This document shows, piece after piece, positions 14,467 through 22,735 of a DNA stretch of 64,000 bases. The stretch comes from Brevibacillus agri (GTDB lineage Bacteria > Bacillota > Bacilli > Brevibacillales > Brevibacillaceae). The notes under the pieces were generated by a model. It worked only from the letters and a program-made list of their open reading frames with translations, ran no database searches and was not told where the DNA came from. The stretch spans positions 2,348,001 through 2,412,000 of the forward strand of contig NZ_CP026363.1 of assembly GCF_004117055.1 (NCBI RefSeq). The letters run 5' to 3'. Both the position numbers and the translations under genes were made by a program. Numbering within the stretch: the first letter of the stretch is position 1; each line of letters begins with the position of its first letter.

Positions 14467-16086
14467 ATGAATGTTGAACGTGTTGCGCTTCCATTGGCAA
14501 ATCGGCTGGCACGAGAGTACCAGCAGCAGAACGAATCTGCTTTGTCCTTATTCGCGCACAATCCCTACCAAGATCAGTCATACCGGGAACGGTTGAAGTG
14601 GCTCTCCACGCAAACCTTCGAGCGGAAGCAACTGGCGGAAGGCTTACATAACTTTAATGAAGCAATAGGCACTCACCCCGAAGCGCTGAAAAACATCGAA
14701 TTACTGAAGCAGCCGGATACATATGTCGTCATCGGCGGCCAGCAGGCAGGAGTCCTCACAGGCCCGCTGTACACGATCAACAAAGCGGTTCATTTGATTC
14801 AGGCAGCGCGAAAGCTGTCGGCCGAACTGCAAACAAACGTCGTCCCCGTCTTTTGGATCGCCGGAGAAGACCATGACATTGATGAAATCGATCATGTGTA
14901 CTGGGCGGCGGATAGCGATACCCGTCTGCACAAGGAACGGCTGAAGCTGCGAAAAAAAGGGCGCATGTCGGCAAGCAAGCTGGCTTTGGAAGAAGAGGTG
15001 TGTATGCAGTTCCTGGATGCTTTTTTCCAGGAACAAACTGAGACAGCCGAAACGAAAAACGTGCGGGAATTGCTGACGCAAACAGCCAAAAGCTCGGCTA
15101 CGGTGGCGGAGTGGTTTGCCCGGCTGATGGCCCAACTGTTCGGAAAGCATGGGCTGATCCTCGTCGAGTCATCGCTGCCGTTCGTACGGGAGCTGGAACG
15201 CCCCGTGTTTCAGCAGGTGATCGAACAAAACGAGCAGATGGCCCGCCTGCTCGTGAAGGCAAAAGACCGGATCGCAGCGGCCGGGTATCCGTTGCAGCTT
15301 GAAGTTGACGAGCAACAGGCCAACCTGTTCATCTACGAAGGGGAAGACCGGCTGCTATTGTCCCGGCATCTGGATCGCTTTGTCAACAGACGGCAGTCGT
15401 ACAGTCGCGAGGAATTGCTGCGGCTGGTCCAGGAGCAGCCTGAGCGATTCAGCGCCAATGTCGTCACGCGCGGTCTGATGCAGGAGCATTTGTTTCCGAC
15501 TGTGGCTTTCATCGGGGGGCCAGGCGAGATCGCCTATTGGGCGTACTATCGCGAAGTTTTCGAGCTGTTCGGGATGCAGATGCCGATTGTTTTGCCGCGC
15601 ATGTCCATCACCCTCGTGGAAGGCGCTCACCTCCGTCTGCTGGAGAGTCTGGAGCTTACGGTCGAACAGGTGCTGACCGACTTTGCGGGCTGGAAAGCCG
15701 AGTGGGAGAAAAAGCAAGGGCCGCATCCGCTGCATGAGCAATTTGCCAGTGCGCGCGAATCAATCCAGGCCATGTACCGTCCGCTCGTGGAAGAGGTGCT
15801 GCGTCTGGACCCGGGAATGCGCGGCCTGGCGGAAAAGAACAGTGCGCTGTTGCTTGAGCAGGTGTCCTTTTTGGAGGAACGTTTGATTCGCTCCTTGCAG
15901 CAAAAAGAAGATGTCGCCTATAACCGGATCAAGCGGATCGAGACGACGCTTTTGCCCGAGGGCGGCTTGCAGGAACGCAAGCTCTGTTTTTTCCCCTTCG
16001 CGAACAAGTACGGGCTGGAACTGGTTGACCGTCTGGTCGAGGCTCCGTTTGCTCACGACGGCACTCATCAACTCTTTTTCGTGTAA
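14467..16086 (+). CDS. bshC: Putative cysteine ligase BshC of bacillithiol biosynthesis
   Basis: The 539-residue protein matches BshC (YllA) over its length: a Rossmann-like N-terminal part with VVIGGQQAGVLTGPLYTINKAVHLI, WIAGEDHDIDEIDHVYW, and the central IGGPGEIAYWAYYREVFELFGM signature, then a coiled-coil excursion (about 385-480) that mediates dimerisation in the family. It adds cysteine to glucosaminyl-malate, the last step of bacillithiol synthesis. The location just upstream of the mraZ region is as in Bacillus, although here about 8 kb of other genes lie between bshC and mraZ. AAAGGTGAG precedes the ATG. Confidence 0.92.
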   Translation: MNVERVALPLANRLAREYQQQNESALSLFAHNPYQDQSYRERLKWLSTQTFERKQLAEGLHNFNEAIGTHPEALKNIELLKQPDTYVVIGGQQAGVLTGPLYTINKAVHLIQAARKLSAELQTNVVPVFWIAGEDHDIDEIDHVYWAADSDTRLHKERLKLRKKGRMSASKLALEEEVCMQFLDAFFQEQTETAETKNVRELLTQTAKSSATVAEWFARLMAQLFGKHGLILVESSLPFVRELERPVFQQVIEQNEQMARLLVKAKDRIAAAGYPLQLEVDEQQANLFIYEGEDRLLLSRHLDRFVNRRQSYSREELLRLVQEQPERFSANVVTRGLMQEHLFPTVAFIGGPGEIAYWAYYREVFELFGMQMPIVLPRMSITLVEGAHLRLLESLELTVEQVLTDFAGWKAEWEKKQGPHPLHEQFASARESIQAMYRPLVEEVLRLDPGMRGLAEKNSALLLEQVSFLEERLIRSLQQKEDVAYNRIKRIETTLLPEGGLQERKLCFFPFANKYGLELVDRLVEAPFAHDGTHQLFFV

Positions 16087-16118
16087 CAGGCAAAAAACAA
16101 AACGGATGAAAACAAAAA

Positions 16119-16157
16119 GTCGGCTGATCGTCCTAGACGGCCAGTCGGCTTTTTTTC
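16119..16157 (+). terminator. Terminator of bshC
   Basis: A long hairpin using G-U pairs (GTCGGCTGATCGTC against GACGGCCAGTCGGC) ends in seven Ts. Confidence 0.75.
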
Positions 16158-16311
16158 GTGCAACGAAGGCGCTGCGAATCGCTTGGCTTCGCTGATTTTT
16201 CTTGCGTGTTTGGAAAATGGAAACAATTTCTACGGCGTATGCCGAAACTTTTCCGACAAAGTTTGCGTCCTACGAATAACGGAATTCCTGTGAAGAAAGG
16301 TGGTACTCGGG

Positions 16312-17373
16312 ATGGAGAACAAGTCGCGACTATTCGGGAAAAAAGCCACTGTATGGGCGCTTGTCCTGTCGATGGCCTGGGCAGGCACAGCACTTGGCGA
16401 GTCGAATCAGGCCCAGGCCCAGGCCAGGGAGGAAAAGGCCGTCACCGCTTCCGTCTCCTTCCTCGACACAAAAGGACACTGGGCGGCCAAGGAGATTGAG
16501 CAGGCAGCCAAAGCCGGGTTGATTCAAGGCTTCCCGGACGGGACGTTTCAACCGGAGAAAACAGTGACACAGGAGCAGTTTCTTTCGTTGATAGAGCGCG
16601 TGCTCCCGTCCTACAAAGGACACGAGCCGGACGCTTTTGTCAAAGAGACGTATGTAGCGAAAGCTTCGGGCCGCTGGTCGGAGCAAACGTATCGCCACCT
16701 GGCGGCAGCAGGCATCATGACGACAGGCAAACCGACAGATGGGATGACGCGGCTGGAGGCGGCGCGCCTTCTGTTGGCAGCGCTCGGCCATCAGTCCGAG
16801 GGCGAAAAATACCGGGGAACGACGGCGCGGTTTTTCTCCGACCTGTCTCCCAAAAACGAGCATGAGGTCATGACCGTCTATCCGGCGTACAAAATGGGGC
16901 TTCTCTCCGGCTATCCGGACGGCACGTTCCGCCCGCAAGAAACGATCAGCAGAGCGCAGGCCGTCGCGATGCTGACCCGACTGGACAGCAAAATGGAAGA
17001 GCTGTTCCCGGGCCAGGTGAGCGAGAGCGAGAAAAAGGCGATGACCGATGCCGTAGCGGCGTTTGTCCGCGATGTGATGGACCAGAAAAAGATCAGGCGC
17101 TACGACGACCTCGTCGCGTATGTGAAGCAAAACAAGCTGAATGTCAGCGAGTCTTTTTTGCGCGAGCATTTCTCGTTCATGAAATACGAAATTTACGACT
17201 TCGTGCGTTTTCCGCAATTCAATGAACTTTTGTACTTCGCCAAAATCGGCACGAACAAGTACAGACTGACCGTCCAATACTACGCGGGCGAACTGGGCGG
17301 CAGCGTCGACAAAACTTTTTACCTCTCGTCTGCGGACGGCAAGACGTTCCGGCTGATTGGCAAAGACGAATAG
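16312..17373 (+). CDS. S-layer homology (SLH) domain protein with unknown C-terminal domain
   Basis: The ATG at 16312 has AAAGGTGG about 9 bases upstream; an in-frame GTG at 16300 is less well placed. The 353-residue product has a signal peptide (basic start, VWALVLSMAWAGTALG core) and three SLH repeats, about 50-100 (GFPDGTFQPEKTVTQEQF), 110-160 (degenerate, GMTRLEAARLL) and 170-225 (GYPDGTFRPQETISRAQAV). The TRAE motif that contacts cell-wall polymer is altered in all three (VTQEQ, MTRLE, ISRAQ). The remaining 130 residues have no recognised fold. Anchoring to secondary cell-wall polymer is inferred. It is a single-gene unit. Confidence 0.85.
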   Translation: MENKSRLFGKKATVWALVLSMAWAGTALGESNQAQAQAREEKAVTASVSFLDTKGHWAAKEIEQAAKAGLIQGFPDGTFQPEKTVTQEQFLSLIERVLPSYKGHEPDAFVKETYVAKASGRWSEQTYRHLAAAGIMTTGKPTDGMTRLEAARLLLAALGHQSEGEKYRGTTARFFSDLSPKNEHEVMTVYPAYKMGLLSGYPDGTFRPQETISRAQAVAMLTRLDSKMEELFPGQVSESEKKAMTDAVAAFVRDVMDQKKIRRYDDLVAYVKQNKLNVSESFLREHFSFMKYEIYDFVRFPQFNELLYFAKIGTNKYRLTVQYYAGELGGSVDKTFYLSSADGKTFRLIGKDE

Positions 17374-17382
17374 CGGGCAACA

Positions 17383-17415
17383 AAAAAAGCTGGGTGCTTT
17401 GCATCCAGCTTTTTG
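17383..17415. terminator. Bidirectional terminator between SLH protein and lipoprotein genes
   Basis: AAAAAGCTGG / CCAGCTTTTT with an 11-base loop, between two convergent genes. Confidence 0.88.
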
Positions 17416-17434
17416 CGATTTTGAGGAAAACGCG

Positions 17435-18025
17435 CTACGACTCCCCCTGGCCTTTAAGCAGGCGGATCAGCTTGCGGTTGAAGTCGACGGCAGCTTCTGT
17501 GGTCATCCCGTTTTGGAGCAAAAAGGTGGTCGTATAAGCGGTGTCATCGTAATTGAAGCTGTAAAAGGCGTACGTCCCTGAGTCGGTTTCCTTTTGCCCG
17601 TACTCGACCGCCATTCCTTCGATGAGCTGTGATTGCGCGTCGGCGAGGAAATTTTTCATCGTGTGGATTTCCATGATGATGACCGGCCTGCCAGCGTATT
17701 CACCGTAAAACAGTTCGCGTTGCTGCCTGTTTCGCATCACGGCGCGCTGCTCGTCAGTCAGTGGCAGAAGCTCGCCTTTTTCATCGGTGTACACAATGAC
17801 GGCGACAGAGGGGCCGGCGATCTGCTGCTGGTTTACGATCGGCGGGTAGCGGATTTCGGCGTATTTGACCGCGAGCTTTTCCGCAGGCGGAACGACAATG
17901 TCGACGTGAAGCTGCTCCTCCATGCGCTTTTCCACCTCTTTCGGCAGCGTGACTTCCACTTCCGGTTCCTCGCATCCTGGCAAAAACAGCAGGAGCGTCA
18001 AGCTGAACAACCACAAGCGTCTCAT
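17435..18025 (-). CDS. Lipoprotein of unknown function
   Basis: The 196-residue protein begins MRRLWLFSLTLLLFLPGCEE, a lipoprotein signal with lipobox LPGC (Cys18), so it should be anchored on the outer face of the membrane. The mature part has no recognised domain; it is acidic and mixed alpha/beta (PPIVNQQQIAGPSVAVIVYT, then GTYAFYSFNYDDTAYTTTFLL near the end). GAAAGGTGG lies upstream of the ATG. No operon partner is seen. Confidence 0.8.
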   Translation of the reverse strand: MRRLWLFSLTLLLFLPGCEEPEVEVTLPKEVEKRMEEQLHVDIVVPPAEKLAVKYAEIRYPPIVNQQQIAGPSVAVIVYTDEKGELLPLTDEQRAVMRNRQQRELFYGEYAGRPVIIMEIHTMKNFLADAQSQLIEGMAVEYGQKETDSGTYAFYSFNYDDTAYTTTFLLQNGMTTEAAVDFNRKLIRLLKGQGES

Positions 18026-18113
18026 GATTCGCCACCTTTCCTTGGCCTGTGCCGCTCTTTTTTCTATATTTTACCATATAACAAGCGCGGGAAGGCGCTT
18101 CTGCCTCCAAAAG

Positions 18114-18155
18114 AAAAAAGCGTGCGGGTACCAGTGACGGTCCGCACGCTTTTTG
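18114..18155. terminator. Terminator downstream of the GntR-MFS operon
   Basis: AAAAAGCGTGCGG / CCGCACGCTTTTT with a 14-base loop. The minus-strand T-run serves the MFS transporter gene. Confidence 0.9.
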
Positions 18156-18164
18156 ACGTGACGC

Positions 18165-19376
18165 TCAAACGGTTTGATTGCGCCCGGCCCCGATGCCGCT
18201 TGTGACGACCAACACGCTGACGAGGCAGAGCAGGCTGAGCGGCACGGTCCAGGAGTGCTGCAAATCGTAGAGAAAGCCGACAAAAATCGGGCCGACCGCA
18301 GCGAGCAAGTAGCCGACAGACTGGTCCATGCCGGATAGCCGGGCGGCCTGGCGCACGTCTTTGGCCCGAATGACGATAAAGGTGAGGGCGAGACTGATGC
18401 AGGCGCCTTGCGAGAGGCCGAGCAGCAACAGGCAGAGGTAGAGCAGAAGCTCGCTTGTGCCGAGCAAAAGCCCGCCGAAGCCGACGAGGGAGAAGAGGCC
18501 GACTACAGCCGCGAGCAAACGCTGATTCGTCAAGCGGGAAGCGAGCACAGGGGTGAAAAAGCTCGCAGGCAGGCTGACCGCCTGCACGAGCGACAGCATC
18601 CATCCGGCGCTGGTTTGGCTGATGCCGTGCTGCTGCAAGAGCGTAGGCAGCCAGGCGATCGTGCAGTAAAACAGAAACGACTGCAAGCCCATGAACAGCG
18701 TGACCTGCCAGGCGAGCAGCGAGCTCCACAGCCCTTGTTTGCTTTTTTCGCCCGTGCTTTTTCCTGGCTGGCTTCCGTCAGCGCGAAGCTGCGGCAGCCA
18801 GACGGCGATGGCGAACAGGACCGGGAGCGCCCAGGAGAAGAGCGAGCCTTGCCAACCCCAGCCGCCTGTGCTGGCGAGCGGGATGCTGATGCCGGAAGCG
18901 AGCGCGGCACACATCGACATCGTGGTCGTGTACACGCTGGTCATCAACCCGGCTTTTTGCGGGAAGCGCTGCTTGACCAGGCCGGGCAGCAGCACGTTGC
19001 AGATGGCGATGCCTGCTCCGATCAGGGCGGTTCCGGCGAACAGCGTGAAGACGAAGCCGGAGGAGCGCAGAATCAGCCCGATGAGGACGACGAGCAGTCC
19101 GGCAAAGAGCGTGCGCTCCGTGCCAAAGCGGTGCCCGATGCCCGGTGCCAGCGGCGAGAGCAGCGCGAAGGCGAGCAAAGGAACGGTAGTCAGCAGTCCG
19201 GACATTCCATTGGACAGGCCGAGGTCGCCTTGGATGGAGCCGACCAGAGGGCCAACAGCCGTCAGCGGAGAGCGCATGGCAAATGTAATCAAAATAATTC
19301 CGGCGATGATGAGAAACGGTTTGGGAGTGACAGGCTGCGCTTTGCTTTTCGCTGCTGTCAGGGTGGCAGGGCTCAT
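18165..19376 (-). CDS. MFS transporter, CynX/NimT family
   Basis: The 403-residue protein has 12 predicted membrane helices. ITFAMRSPLTAVGPLVGSIQGDLGLSNGMSGLLTTVPLLAFALLSPLAPGIGHRFG covers the first two helices and the loop 2-3 motif of the CynX/NimT (cyanate / 2-nitroimidazole) subfamily. The substrate cannot be told from sequence. Its ATG overlaps the stop of the GntR regulator gene by 4 bases (ATGA), so the pair is translationally coupled and the regulator probably controls this transporter. Confidence 0.85.
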   Translation of the reverse strand: MSPATLTAAKSKAQPVTPKPFLIIAGIILITFAMRSPLTAVGPLVGSIQGDLGLSNGMSGLLTTVPLLAFALLSPLAPGIGHRFGTERTLFAGLLVVLIGLILRSSGFVFTLFAGTALIGAGIAICNVLLPGLVKQRFPQKAGLMTSVYTTTMSMCAALASGISIPLASTGGWGWQGSLFSWALPVLFAIAVWLPQLRADGSQPGKSTGEKSKQGLWSSLLAWQVTLFMGLQSFLFYCTIAWLPTLLQQHGISQTSAGWMLSLVQAVSLPASFFTPVLASRLTNQRLLAAVVGLFSLVGFGGLLLGTSELLLYLCLLLLGLSQGACISLALTFIVIRAKDVRQAARLSGMDQSVGYLLAAVGPIFVGFLYDLQHSWTVPLSLLCLVSVLVVTSGIGAGRNQTV

Positions 19377-20074
19377 GCGTCCATCCCTCCTTTCTCGATC
19401 AGCTCCGTGAGAGCTGTTTTGCTGGCTTGAATCAGGTTGCTTGCCGCTTCTTCCGCCGCGTCAGGACTTTGTTCGGCAATCGCTTGGACGAGAGCCGTAT
19501 GTGTGATTGCCTGCTGGTCCAACAGGTCGTGGAAATCCAGCGTGCCGCTGACAGACAGGCGCAAGGATTCGGTCATCTGCTCGTACAGGTCGATCATGAC
19601 GCTGTTGTGTGTCGCGTGGGCGACCGCGATATGAAACGCCACGTCAGCGGTGATGTACGCTTGCGGATCGTGCCTGAGCGAGAGGGAAGCGTCGAGCTTT
19701 TGCCGGATTTGCAGCAAATCGGCATCCGTCCTGCGCATGGCAGCCAGCCGGGCGATTTCGCGCTCCAGTCCGTACCGCACCTCCAAAATTTCCAGCAAGG
19801 TCGAGCGCCGCAGCCGTCGCTGCATCGCTGCGCCGAACTCGCTGGACGAGCGGACGTAAGTGCCATCGCCTTGGCGCGCTTCCAGCATGCCTGTGTGGAT
19901 CAGCGCCTGCACCGCCTCGCGCAGCGTGTTGCGGCTGATGCCGAGCTGCTCCACCAGCTCCGGCTCAGGCGGGATGCGTTCTCCGACCTTCCACGCGCCT
20001 GATTCGATCCGCTGCACCAGTTGTTCCGCAATCTGTTTCACGAGCGAAGAGCGGACAGGTTTTTGCAATGTCAT
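19373..20074 (-). CDS. GntR family regulator, FadR subfamily
   Basis: The ATG at 20074 is chosen because GGAGG lies 8 bases upstream; an in-frame ATG at 20143 has no binding site. The 233-residue protein has a winged helix at about 10-75 (LVEQLGISRNTLREAVQALIHTGMLEARQGDGTYV) and an all-helical FCD ligand domain, with the metal-binding Asp/His set of FCD proteins represented by ADVAFHIAVAHATHN and ITHTALVQAIAEQ. The inducer is unknown. It is the first gene of a two-gene operon with the NimT-type transporter. Confidence 0.88.
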   Translation of the reverse strand: MTLQKPVRSSLVKQIAEQLVQRIESGAWKVGERIPPEPELVEQLGISRNTLREAVQALIHTGMLEARQGDGTYVRSSSEFGAAMQRRLRRSTLLEILEVRYGLEREIARLAAMRRTDADLLQIRQKLDASLSLRHDPQAYITADVAFHIAVAHATHNSVMIDLYEQMTESLRLSVSGTLDFHDLLDQQAITHTALVQAIAEQSPDAAEEAASNLIQASKTALTELIEKGGMDA

Positions 20075-20114
20075 AGGATAAACCTCCAAACATCCGACGA
20101 TTGGGAATGTCGCC

Positions 20115-20143
20115 ATTTTAGCATGGGGAAAGACGACGGGCAA
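20115..20143 (-). promoter_or_regulatory. Sigma-A promoter of the GntR-MFS operon
   Basis: Minus strand: TTGCCC (20138-20143), 17 bases, TAAAAT (20115-20120). It lies about 40 bases before the GntR start. Confidence 0.65.
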
Positions 20144-20174
20144 GATTCATGAGCGAGGAAACTGTTTGCAAGCG

Positions 20175-20222
20175 CAAAAAAAGACAGGTGCGTTTCCCGG
20201 GAAGAAGAAACGACCTGTCTTG
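20175..20222 (-). terminator. Terminator of the APC permease gene
   Basis: Minus strand: AAGACAGGT / ACCTGTCTT as the base of a longer stem with internal mismatches, followed by a T-run. Confidence 0.85.
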
Positions 20223-20225
20223 ATG

Positions 20226-21503
20226 CTACGCGGTCATGCGTTTTTCCATGCGCTTTTGCCAGAGTAGCAGCAAGGCGGCGATCACGAGCGGATAGAGCGC
20301 GGACCAGCCCAGAAATGGATAAAGCGCGACAGTGAAGACGAGCGACGTCCAGGAAGCCAGCCGTCCGAGACGATGGTTGCGCAGCAGCCGGATTCCGGCG
20401 AGACACCCGCCGATGTAGGTGGCAAAAAACGTGGCGGTGGGCAGCTCGATCAGCCGGGCCAGGTCAATCACTCCTGCATACAGGACCGTCAGCACCACGC
20501 CAAAGCAGAGCGAGAGGAACAACAGCCCGCCGATCGGCGTCCGGTATTTCGCGTGCAGCAGCCCAAACCAGCGGGGCGCGATCTTTTCCTGCGCCAGCGC
20601 ATAGGCGATCCGCGCCGCCGCGCCGATGTAGGCGTTGGTGGTGGCGATGCAAATAAACAAGGCAGTCACAGCCACGATCCAGCCGCCGACAGGCCCGAGT
20701 GACAGTTGAACCATGACGGACAGCGCTGCCGCCGAGATGCCTGCGCCATAGCTGTGAGTGGCGACCGTCATGAACGCGACGGCAAAGTACAGGAGGGCGA
20801 CGATGCCCGCGCTCCACAATACGCCGCGGATGGCATTTTTCGCCGGATCGACGAACTCCTCGGACAAGTGCGTGACCGCCTCCCAGCCGATAAAGCACCA
20901 AAATAACAGCCCTGCCGCTTGCACGACGCTAAGCCAGCCGTTGGGGGCAAACGGAGTGAAGTGAGCGGCGGAAGCGTGCGGCAGCGCAGCGACGACGGCC
21001 ACGATCAAAATCGAGATAATGAGCGCGACGACGATCGTTTGCACGCGAGCGGCAACGTGCATCCCTAACACGTTCATGATGAGCACCGCGGTCAAAATGA
21101 GCGCAGCCGCCGCGTAAATTTGCGTGTCGCCCCAGCCGAGCAGCACCGCGAGATAGTTGGCTCCGGTCACGCTGAGGATCGGGGCGCCGATGGGCACAGA
21201 TAATAGAAAAAACCAGCCGACGATGTTGCCGAAGCGGTCGCCGTAGGCCGTGCGGACAAAGGTGGAGACGCCGCCGGAACTTGGGTAGCGGGCGGACAGC
21301 AGTCCCATCGTGAGTGCCATCGGCAAGACGAGAATCGACATGACCAGCCAGGCGAGGATCGAGGCGGGGCCTGCCTTTTCTGCCGCCAGCCCCGGGATGA
21401 GCAGCACGCCGGACCCGATGACGGCCCCGATGTACAAGGCGACGATTTGCGGCAGCCGCAGCGTTTTGGCGAAGCCCGCTGTTTGCACAGTTGCTTTTTC
21501 CAT
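20226..21503 (-). CDS. APC family amino acid permease/exporter (YjeH-like)
   Basis: The 425-residue protein has 12 predicted membrane helices. IVALYIGAVIGSGVLLIPGLAAEKAGPASILAW holds the unwound first helix (GAVIGSGVL) of APC transporters. The overall pattern (SARYPSSGGVSTFVRTAYGDRFG, FWCFIGWEAVTHLSEEF) resembles YjeH, a methionine and branched-chain amino acid exporter of E. coli; this similarity is from memory and the substrate is uncertain. A LysR gene is transcribed divergently from a shared 127-base region, the usual arrangement for a regulator and its exporter. Confidence 0.8.
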   Translation of the reverse strand: MEKATVQTAGFAKTLRLPQIVALYIGAVIGSGVLLIPGLAAEKAGPASILAWLVMSILVLPMALTMGLLSARYPSSGGVSTFVRTAYGDRFGNIVGWFFLLSVPIGAPILSVTGANYLAVLLGWGDTQIYAAAALILTAVLIMNVLGMHVAARVQTIVVALIISILIVAVVAALPHASAAHFTPFAPNGWLSVVQAAGLLFWCFIGWEAVTHLSEEFVDPAKNAIRGVLWSAGIVALLYFAVAFMTVATHSYGAGISAAALSVMVQLSLGPVGGWIVAVTALFICIATTNAYIGAAARIAYALAQEKIAPRWFGLLHAKYRTPIGGLLFLSLCFGVVLTVLYAGVIDLARLIELPTATFFATYIGGCLAGIRLLRNHRLGRLASWTSLVFTVALYPFLGWSALYPLVIAALLLLWQKRMEKRMTA

Positions 21504-21552
21504 GAATGTTCCCTCTCTTTATCGTTCGGTTGTTTGTAGAGGTAGTGTAGCA

Positions 21553-21590
21553 TAGACATAATCATCGGAGTTATCTATAATATTAGATAA
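21553..21590 (+). promoter_or_regulatory. LysR promoter overlapping a palindromic operator
   Basis: TAGACA (21553-21558), 17 bases, TATAAT (21576-21581) forms the LysR-gene promoter. The -10 lies inside a perfect inverted repeat TTATCTA-6-TAGATAA (21571-21590) with T-N11-A spacing, as expected for a LysR-type binding site. A regulator bound here would block its own promoter and could act on the divergent permease gene. Confidence 0.75.
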
Positions 21591-21630
21591 TCAAAATCGG
21601 TTTTTTCGATGAAAAAGGAGGGAGAGGAAT

Positions 21631-22569
21631 TTGGATACGCGCTACTTGCTGACCTTTCGCGAGGTAGCCAAATGCCAGAGCTTTACCCGCGCGGCAGAGG
21701 TGCTGGGCTATGCGCAATCCAGCGTGACGACGCAGATTCAAAACCTGGAGGCGGATTTTGGCGTCACGCTGTTTGAGCGGTGGGGGCGAAAAATCAGACT
21801 GACCCACGCCGGAGAAGCCCTTCTCGCCTACAGCGAGCAACTGCTGGCGGTGCTGGACGAAGCGAGGGCCAACCTGTCCGAGCAGGCGCAGTTGGCTGGC
21901 ACCTTGCGCATTGGCACGGTGGAATCGCTCGCCGCTTTTTTCCTCCCGCCTTTTTTGCAAGCATTTCGCACGGAGCACCCGCGCGTGCGCATTTTGTTGA
22001 AGCCGGGAATTTGTCACGAACTGCGTCAGGGCGTCAAGGAGGGGCACTACGACTTCGCCTTCGTGCTCGACTGGCTACAGGATCATCCCGATTTGGTGAA
22101 CACCAATCTCGGCGAAGAAAAGCTGGTGGTCATCGCCGCGCCCAACCATCCGCTGGCCCGGCTGGAACAGCTCGAAGCGCGCGATTTCGCCGGAGCAAAC
22201 TGGATTTTTACCGAAGCCGGATGCAGCTACCGCTCGATCATGGAGTCTGTCCTGCGCGACGCCGGAGCGACGATCGCATCGTCGTCCGAGTTCGGCAGTC
22301 TGGAAGCGATCAAGCAATGCGTCGCATATGATTTAGGGATTGCGCTCGTTCCTTACATCGCCGTCGCCGAAGAAGCGAAAAACGGTACGCTCACCATCCT
22401 GCCTTTTTCCCATCCGGAAGTCCGCGTCTACCGCCAACTGGTCTATCATAAGAAAAAATGGATGCCACAGGCGCTGCTGCGGTTTTTGGAGCTGCTGACG
22501 ACAAATGCAGGACAGCAGCAGGGCGCAGCAAAAAACGCCATTTCGGCAGCGAAGGCGGATGCGATCTGA
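21631..22569 (+). CDS. LysR family transcriptional regulator
   Basis: The start is a TTG at 21631 with GGAGGGAGAGG directly upstream; the ATG at 21609 is in another frame. The 312-residue protein begins with the LysR winged helix (YLLTFREVAKCQSFTRAAEVLGYAQSSVTTQIQNLEADFG) and continues into the periplasmic-binding-like substrate domain (GTLRIGTVESLAAFFLPPFL, then VKEGHYDFAFVLDW). The ligand is probably the substrate of the divergent APC exporter. The last 30 residues are a low-complexity tail rich in Q and A. Confidence 0.9.
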   Translation: MDTRYLLTFREVAKCQSFTRAAEVLGYAQSSVTTQIQNLEADFGVTLFERWGRKIRLTHAGEALLAYSEQLLAVLDEARANLSEQAQLAGTLRIGTVESLAAFFLPPFLQAFRTEHPRVRILLKPGICHELRQGVKEGHYDFAFVLDWLQDHPDLVNTNLGEEKLVVIAAPNHPLARLEQLEARDFAGANWIFTEAGCSYRSIMESVLRDAGATIASSSEFGSLEAIKQCVAYDLGIALVPYIAVAEEAKNGTLTILPFSHPEVRVYRQLVYHKKKWMPQALLRFLELLTTNAGQQQGAAKNAISAAKADAI

Positions 22570-22735
22570 CAGCAGCGGCGAGGCTCGCTTTCAGCAGCGC
22601 AGCCGTTCGCGGGGCGACACCTGCAGCCGTGTGCCGAAAAATTGGCGGGAACAGGAAAAAGAGATGATGGTTGTACTTGCGTATGATATGATAGACAGGG
22701 TTGTGTTTATGAGATAAAAGGAGGTCTACCCATAC

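Noticed and set aside
22570-22735. SAM or SAH riboswitch before ahcY
   Set aside because: I looked for the kink-turn and core motifs of these riboswitches and for a leader terminator and found neither.
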